DNA from: CAZAFM01 sp964484395
GTDB taxonomy: Bacteria > Campylobacterota > Campylobacteria > Campylobacterales > CAZAFM01
Assembly (NCBI GenBank): GCA_964484395.1
Contig: CAZAFM010000085.1
Coordinates: forward strand, 1-9,589
Reading direction: 5' to 3'
Length of the DNA stretch: 9,589 nt
Below the pieces are notes generated by a model that saw only the letters and a list, made by a program, of their open reading frames with translations, ran no database searches and was not told the origin of the DNA. Both the position numbers and the translations under genes were made by a program. This document shows, one piece after another, positions 6,719 through 9,589 of the stretch. Within the stretch, counting starts at the first letter, position 1, and each line of letters opens with the position of its first letter.

Positions 6719-8159
6719 AATCACCTTTTTTAACCAACAAGAGGGAAAAGGAAAGGTACTAACTCGTCAAAAAAAGATATTTCACTTCGATATGGATGCT
6801 TGGGTTGATTTTGACAACCTACCAAATACGGGTATGCTTGTGGAGTTTGTCGCAAACAAAGATGAAAAGATAGAAAAAATTTCAGCAGTTGAAGGTCATG
6901 AGAATAGTGATGGAGACATAGGTGGATTAGAGGCTTCAAAAAGCACTTCAGAGTGCATAGATGAGTACTTTAGTGATATAAAAAACCTAATAGGAAAATA
7001 CTCCAACACTCTAAATGCAGAAAAAGAGCTTGATTTTTTCAAGATGAAAAGATTTCTTTTAACGGCCTTTAATGACCTCTTTGAGCTTGATAATGGCTTG
7101 GCTGATAACAAGCTTGAAGCAAGAAGAAATGAGCTTCTATCACTACAATCAAAATATAATGAATTTAGAAGAGCATCTAAATTTCCTCTAGGATATGCCT
7201 TTGAGAAGATATTCTTAGAGCATCAACCAAACTATATGAAAATACTCAAAAAAAAGGAGAGTATACTTCAAAAAATGAGTGCATACGCACTAAAAGAGAA
7301 GCCTCTTCGCTTTGAGATAGAGAGAAAAGAGAAAGAGCTTGAAAAACTAGAAAAAGAGGGTAAAAAAAACACTACTTCGTATGAAAAAAAAGAGGACTCT
7401 CTAAAATCTCTTAGACGACAGTATGTAGATATTCTCCACTATGTATCAAGCCAAAAAGAGACCCTCGTGCTTCTATCAAAGCAGATAGACAATTTTCAAA
7501 AACTCCACTTCAAAAGCTTTGTGAAAGACTTTGAGCCACTTATGAGATTTCTAGATGCTAAGCTTATCAAGATACTCAATGTCAAAGCCTACTACTTTGA
7601 CTCTATGCTTTGGAGTAGAGCTAAAAACTCTCAGATAATAAGACAGTTTTTCATAGACTCAGGAATAGAGGGGACATATAGCTCAAAGACTTTCTTGAAG
7701 TATTTCTTAAGAACGCTTGATAAAGAGAAGTTAAATGAGTCAAACAAAGAGCTAGTAAACCTACTAAGATACCTAGAGTCTCTAGGAAGTGATAGTGTAC
7801 TAGTTATACGCTCTAACAAAGAGGCAGCTACAAGGACAAAGTACCTCATAGAAAATATAGATAAAGAGATAAAAGTCAAATCAACAATAGATGCAAGTGA
7901 GACTTTCAAATACGCTATAAAAGATAGACCAGATATCATCATACTTGATTACAACCTAAGAACTACAAATGCTATAGAGTACATCAGGAAGTTTCGCGAA
8001 CTAACACCTCAAGGAAGCTCACCTCCAAACTTTTGCATTATAGTAGATAGTGATAGTGCAGAGCATATAGATGAGATAAAAAAGATGAAACCAAAAAGTG
8101 TCATTAGTTCTGAACTAAATGATGAACAGTTTATGGACAGTATCAGGCTAATCTTGTAG
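6708..8159 (+). CDS. Cold-shock/OB-like domain, coiled coil and degenerate receiver domain fusion
   Basis: A 483-residue protein I do not recognise as a named family. Residues 1-58 look like a cold-shock domain: KITFFNQQEGKGKVL corresponds to the first strands and RNP1, IFHF (24-27) to RNP2, and LPNTGMLVEFVANK to the later strands, but the aromatic residues of RNP1 are replaced. Residues 84-180 are mainly helical. Residues 178-262 are very rich in Lys and Glu with heptad character and should form a coiled coil. Residues 270-360 are again helical. Residues 363-483 have the order of a response-regulator receiver: VLVI, helix, DIIILDYN with phospho-acceptor-like D414, then FCIIVDSDS. The acidic pair is replaced by RSN (368-370) and the conserved Lys is not evident. 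ATG at 6708 has AAGAGAGA upstream and overlaps kdsB, so the two are co-transcribed. RNA binding or signalling are possible roles, unproven. Confidence 0.82.
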   Translation: MEGKITFFNQQEGKGKVLTRQKKIFHFDMDAWVDFDNLPNTGMLVEFVANKDEKIEKISAVEGHENSDGDIGGLEASKSTSECIDEYFSDIKNLIGKYSNTLNAEKELDFFKMKRFLLTAFNDLFELDNGLADNKLEARRNELLSLQSKYNEFRRASKFPLGYAFEKIFLEHQPNYMKILKKKESILQKMSAYALKEKPLRFEIERKEKELEKLEKEGKKNTTSYEKKEDSLKSLRRQYVDILHYVSSQKETLVLLSKQIDNFQKLHFKSFVKDFEPLMRFLDAKLIKILNVKAYYFDSMLWSRAKNSQIIRQFFIDSGIEGTYSSKTFLKYFLRTLDKEKLNESNKELVNLLRYLESLGSDSVLVIRSNKEAATRTKYLIENIDKEIKVKSTIDASETFKYAIKDRPDIIILDYNLRTTNAIEYIRKFRELTPQGSSPPNFCIIVDSDSAEHIDEIKKMKPKSVISSELNDEQFMDSIRLIL

Positions 8160-9063
8160 TTGAATCTATAAAATTATCTGCTAGCTTTAGTGACTCCTCT
8201 TGTAGATTTTTTGGACTTAGAATAAGAAGGTTTGGCATCCACTTTTTTACTTCATGCAAGACTTCATTAAATGATGTAGCCTTTAGCTCTATCTCTATGG
8301 AGCCATCTCTGTTTTCATATACTATTTGTTCACTTGAAAGCGGTCGACGGTAGAAGTACTTGGCAATATCTTTTTTAGCTAGTAGAGAAACACTAAAAAG
8401 CTCACTATTTGGCTCAAACCATATATTTATAGCATATTTTAACCTATCTATCCACTCACTCTTTACCTCAAAGCTACTCTCTAAAAGGCTTAATGCTTCT
8501 AACTCTTTTAGGTAGAAAGTTTTTAGTTTCTTGTCATTTAGCTCCTCTGCATATAGATACCAAAATCCTTCAAATGAGACTATCTTGTAGGGGTTTATCA
8601 CTCTTTTTTTTGATTTATAGACAACTTCTATCTGCTTTTTTTCTGAGATAGCAAGTTGTAGTTTTTGAAAAAGCTCACTTTTTTGAGATATATCCTCTAT
8701 CTGGATTTTGGAAAATATAGGGTTTTCATCACTGTTTTTTATCTTTGAAAAGAGTGCCTTTGTCTTCTGGCTAAACTCTCTACTTACACCCTCTGCTATC
8801 TCTGAGAGTACATCAAGGACTACTATCTCTTCTAGTGTTCTGCTTTTTTCTATTGCATATCCTTCACTCATCTTCCACACTCTACCCTCTTTTTGGATAG
8901 GAAATCGTATTAGTCGCTCATTAAAATCTCTCTGGATGGTTTTTCTACTTACTCCAAACTCATCAGCAAGCTCACTCATACTAAGAGATTCTCCTTCATA
9001 TAGTCTCTGAAGTATGGTTGTTAGTCTAAAGAGTATCTTATCGTAGTTTTGGTTTTTTCCCAT
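8143..9063 (-). CDS. HTH/WYL-domain transcriptional regulator
   Basis: A 306-residue regulator of the usual WYL-protein length. The N-terminal DeoR-like winged helix-turn-helix is at about 10-65, with LSMSELADEFGVSRKTIQRD (27-46) as the DNA-recognition part. A helical linker follows (75-140). The WYL domain (about 140-195) contains VVYKSKKRVINPYKIV, the name-giving triad W168-Y169-L170 in FEGFWYLYAEE, and KTFYLKELEAL. A WCX-like C-terminal region follows (220-300). WYL domains sense ligands such as nucleotides or nucleic acid, and many members repress defence or stress genes. AAGAGAG lies five bases before the ATG. The gene faces three small plus-strand reading frames across a 72-base gap with an inverted repeat, suggesting autoregulation and control of those frames. 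Its 3' end overlaps the convergent gene by 17 bases. Its ligand and targets are unknown. Confidence 0.92.
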   Translation of the reverse strand: MGKNQNYDKILFRLTTILQRLYEGESLSMSELADEFGVSRKTIQRDFNERLIRFPIQKEGRVWKMSEGYAIEKSRTLEEIVVLDVLSEIAEGVSREFSQKTKALFSKIKNSDENPIFSKIQIEDISQKSELFQKLQLAISEKKQIEVVYKSKKRVINPYKIVSFEGFWYLYAEELNDKKLKTFYLKELEALSLLESSFEVKSEWIDRLKYAINIWFEPNSELFSVSLLAKKDIAKYFYRRPLSSEQIVYENRDGSIEIELKATSFNEVLHEVKKWMPNLLILSPKNLQEESLKLADNFIDSTTRLA

Positions 9064-9078
9064 ATTTTCTCTCTTAAG

Positions 9079-9096
9079 TGGACTCTATGTTGTCCA
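9079..9096. repeat. Inverted repeat, candidate operator of the WYL regulator
   Basis: TGGAC-TCTATGTT-GTCCA has perfect five-base arms and an eight-base spacer. It lies 16 bases upstream of the WYL gene start and 40 bases upstream of the first small reading frame. On the minus strand a -10-like TATGAT (9103-9098) sits immediately before it, so a bound dimer would cover the regulator's own transcription start. On the plus strand it precedes a TAAAAT (9107-9112). GC-rich arms in AT-rich surroundings make chance less likely, but the operator role is inference. Confidence 0.4.
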
Positions 9097-9106
9097 TATC
9101 ATATCT

Positions 9107-9112
9107 TAAAAT
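9107..9112 (+). promoter_or_regulatory. Possible -10 box for the small-ORF transcript
   Basis: TAAAAT differs from TATAAT at one position. Transcription would begin near 9119, about 17 bases before the first small start codon. No -35 box is evident, which is common in this bacterial group. The evidence is weak without start-site mapping. Confidence 0.3.
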
Positions 9113-9135
9113 CTCTAAAAAAGATGGAGTATATT

Positions 9136-9300
9136 ATGGAAGAGATGAGCAAAAACAGAAACTACAAGGTTTTAGGAGCGGTGCTTTTTTTGATGGTCTG
9201 TGTTAGTAGTGCAGTGGCTTTTTTTCACGCACCACTAGCTTTTTTGCCTGCTATTATAATAGCTCACAAGATACCTTTTATAAAGAGTGTCATAGCATAG
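9136..9300 (+). CDS. Small hydrophobic membrane protein, unknown
   Basis: A 54-residue frame beginning MEEMSKNRNYK, followed by one long or two short hydrophobic segments (about 12-31 and 33-44) containing a single Cys (C22), and ending HKIPFIKSVIA. It is predicted to be an inner-membrane protein with a charged, cytoplasm-facing N-terminus. The frame is open upstream to 9049, but that would cross the WYL start and promoter region. The ATG at 9136 is chosen because GGAG lies six bases before it. It is divergent from the WYL regulator and followed by two further small frames in the same direction. I do not recognise a family. A frame this short could be chance, yet the ribosome-binding site, hydrophobic pattern and position support a real gene. 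Confidence 0.6.
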   Translation: MEEMSKNRNYKVLGAVLFLMVCVSSAVAFFHAPLAFLPAIIIAHKIPFIKSVIA

Positions 9301-9333
9301 TTATGGCATAGTTGCAAAAACTTGAGGTGAGAT

Positions 9334-9423
9334 ATGGACACTTTTATAGTAGTAGGACTTGAGCTGTTTTTTGTTGGAGTACTTGTTTATATACTATATA
9401 GAGTTTTTAACTCAAAAAAATAG
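9334..9423 (+). CDS. Very small single-span membrane protein, unknown
   Basis: A 29-residue frame: a short acidic start MDTFIVVGLE, a single hydrophobic span (about 4-22), then a basic tail RVFNSKK. The tail suggests the C-terminus faces the cytoplasm. AGGTGAG lies just before the ATG. The 33 bases that separate it from the previous small frame contain in-frame stops, so it is a separate cistron rather than a broken continuation. Proteins of this shape often act as small subunits of membrane complexes such as oxidases or transporters, but no family can be named from the sequence. Confidence 0.5.
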   Translation: MDTFIVVGLELFFVGVLVYILYRVFNSKK

Positions 9424-9431
9424 GAGTTGTA

Positions 9432-9589
9432 TTGGGTAGTAGTAAAGATATTCCTTTAGGTGCAATATATGAGGTTATGGATAACTTTTTTGGTATAGCC
9501 CTATTAGCAAGCACTATGGATATGATAAATGATAGTAGTTTTGACAAAAACAGTGCGAATTCTAAAGAGGATGTGGCTTTTAAAGCTAG
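9432..9589 (+). CDS. Unknown protein, N-terminal part, cut by the window end
   Basis: The frame begins at a TTG (9432) five bases after AGGAG and only eight bases after the previous stop. It is open for 52 codons to the edge, so the true length is unknown. The peptide begins MGSSKDIPLGAIYEVMDNFF, has a mildly hydrophobic stretch (19-27), and continues into a polar Asn/Ser/Asp/Lys-rich segment (33-48). An in-frame ATG at 9477 is a weaker start because GAGG sits too close to it. No family is recognised. Tight spacing suggests it is the third gene of the small transcription unit that diverges from the WYL regulator. Confidence 0.42.
   Translation, partial: MGSSKDIPLGAIYEVMDNFFGIALLASTMDMINDSSFDKNSANSKEDVAFKA

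Noticed and set aside
8708..9010. Plus-strand open frame opposite the WYL regulator (100 codons)
   Set aside because: It lies wholly inside a clear regulator gene, has Ser/Leu-rich low-complexity content and shows no domain.
9290..9320. Repeated CATAG words (CATAGCATAGTTATGGCATAG) as a possible repeat array
   Set aside because: There are only three irregular copies within 20 bases with no consistent spacing, which is likely chance in AT-rich DNA.
9136..9423. The first two small frames might be pieces of one frameshifted or stop-interrupted gene
   Set aside because: They share a frame but are separated by two in-frame stops, and the second has its own strong ribosome-binding site and a complete membrane span. 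Separate small genes explain this better.
1..9589. CRISPR array, tRNA, rRNA, insertion sequence or prophage genes
   Set aside because: No regular direct repeats, tRNA-like folds, transposase or phage proteins were seen on either strand.

Overview
The window looks like chromosomal DNA of a free-living Campylobacterota (Epsilonproteobacteria), most like Sulfurimonas and its relatives. The evidence is AT-rich sequence, very tight gene packing with start/stop overlaps, and the family resemblance of the core genes. The genus is an inference from protein style and cannot be proven without a search. No tRNA, rRNA, CRISPR array, insertion sequence or phage gene was seen. No gene-free stretch exceeds about 110 bases.

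Left part (1-5919, all minus strand). A long, probably co-transcribed run reads from right to left: TrmN6-like methyltransferase, YkgJ-type Cys-cluster protein, TPR lipoprotein, trpC, 2[4Fe-4S] ferredoxin, Ppx/GppA phosphatase, waaC heptosyltransferase I, and the start of an LpxL/HtrB lipid A acyltransferase that runs off the left edge. Most junctions overlap or abut (ATGA, GTGA, TAATG, an 8-base overlap, TAG followed directly by ATG), so translational coupling is likely. The only sizeable gap is 52 bases between trpC and the ferredoxin gene. Functions are mixed: tRNA modification, tryptophan synthesis, Fe-S electron transfer, polyphosphate/ppGpp metabolism and LPS inner-core assembly.

Middle (about 5937-8159, plus strand). 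An extended -10 promoter (TGtTATAAT) drives kdsB (CMP-Kdo synthetase). kdsB overlaps by 11 bases a 483-residue protein with an unusual layout: a degenerate cold-shock/OB-like N-terminus, a helical and coiled-coil centre, and a degenerate response-regulator receiver at the C-terminus. Together kdsB, waaC and lpxL cover Kdo activation, the first heptose transfer and late acylation of Kdo2-lipid A.

Right part (8143-9589). A WYL-domain HTH regulator (minus strand) converges on the cold-shock/receiver gene with a 17-base 3' overlap. On its other side it diverges from three very short plus-strand reading frames, each with its own ribosome-binding site. The first two encode small hydrophobic proteins, and the third is cut by the window end. 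A short inverted repeat (TGGAC-N8-GTCCA) in the divergent gap is a candidate operator. This regulator with its small-ORF set and the cold-shock/receiver fusion are the two parts of the window not explained by well-known biology.
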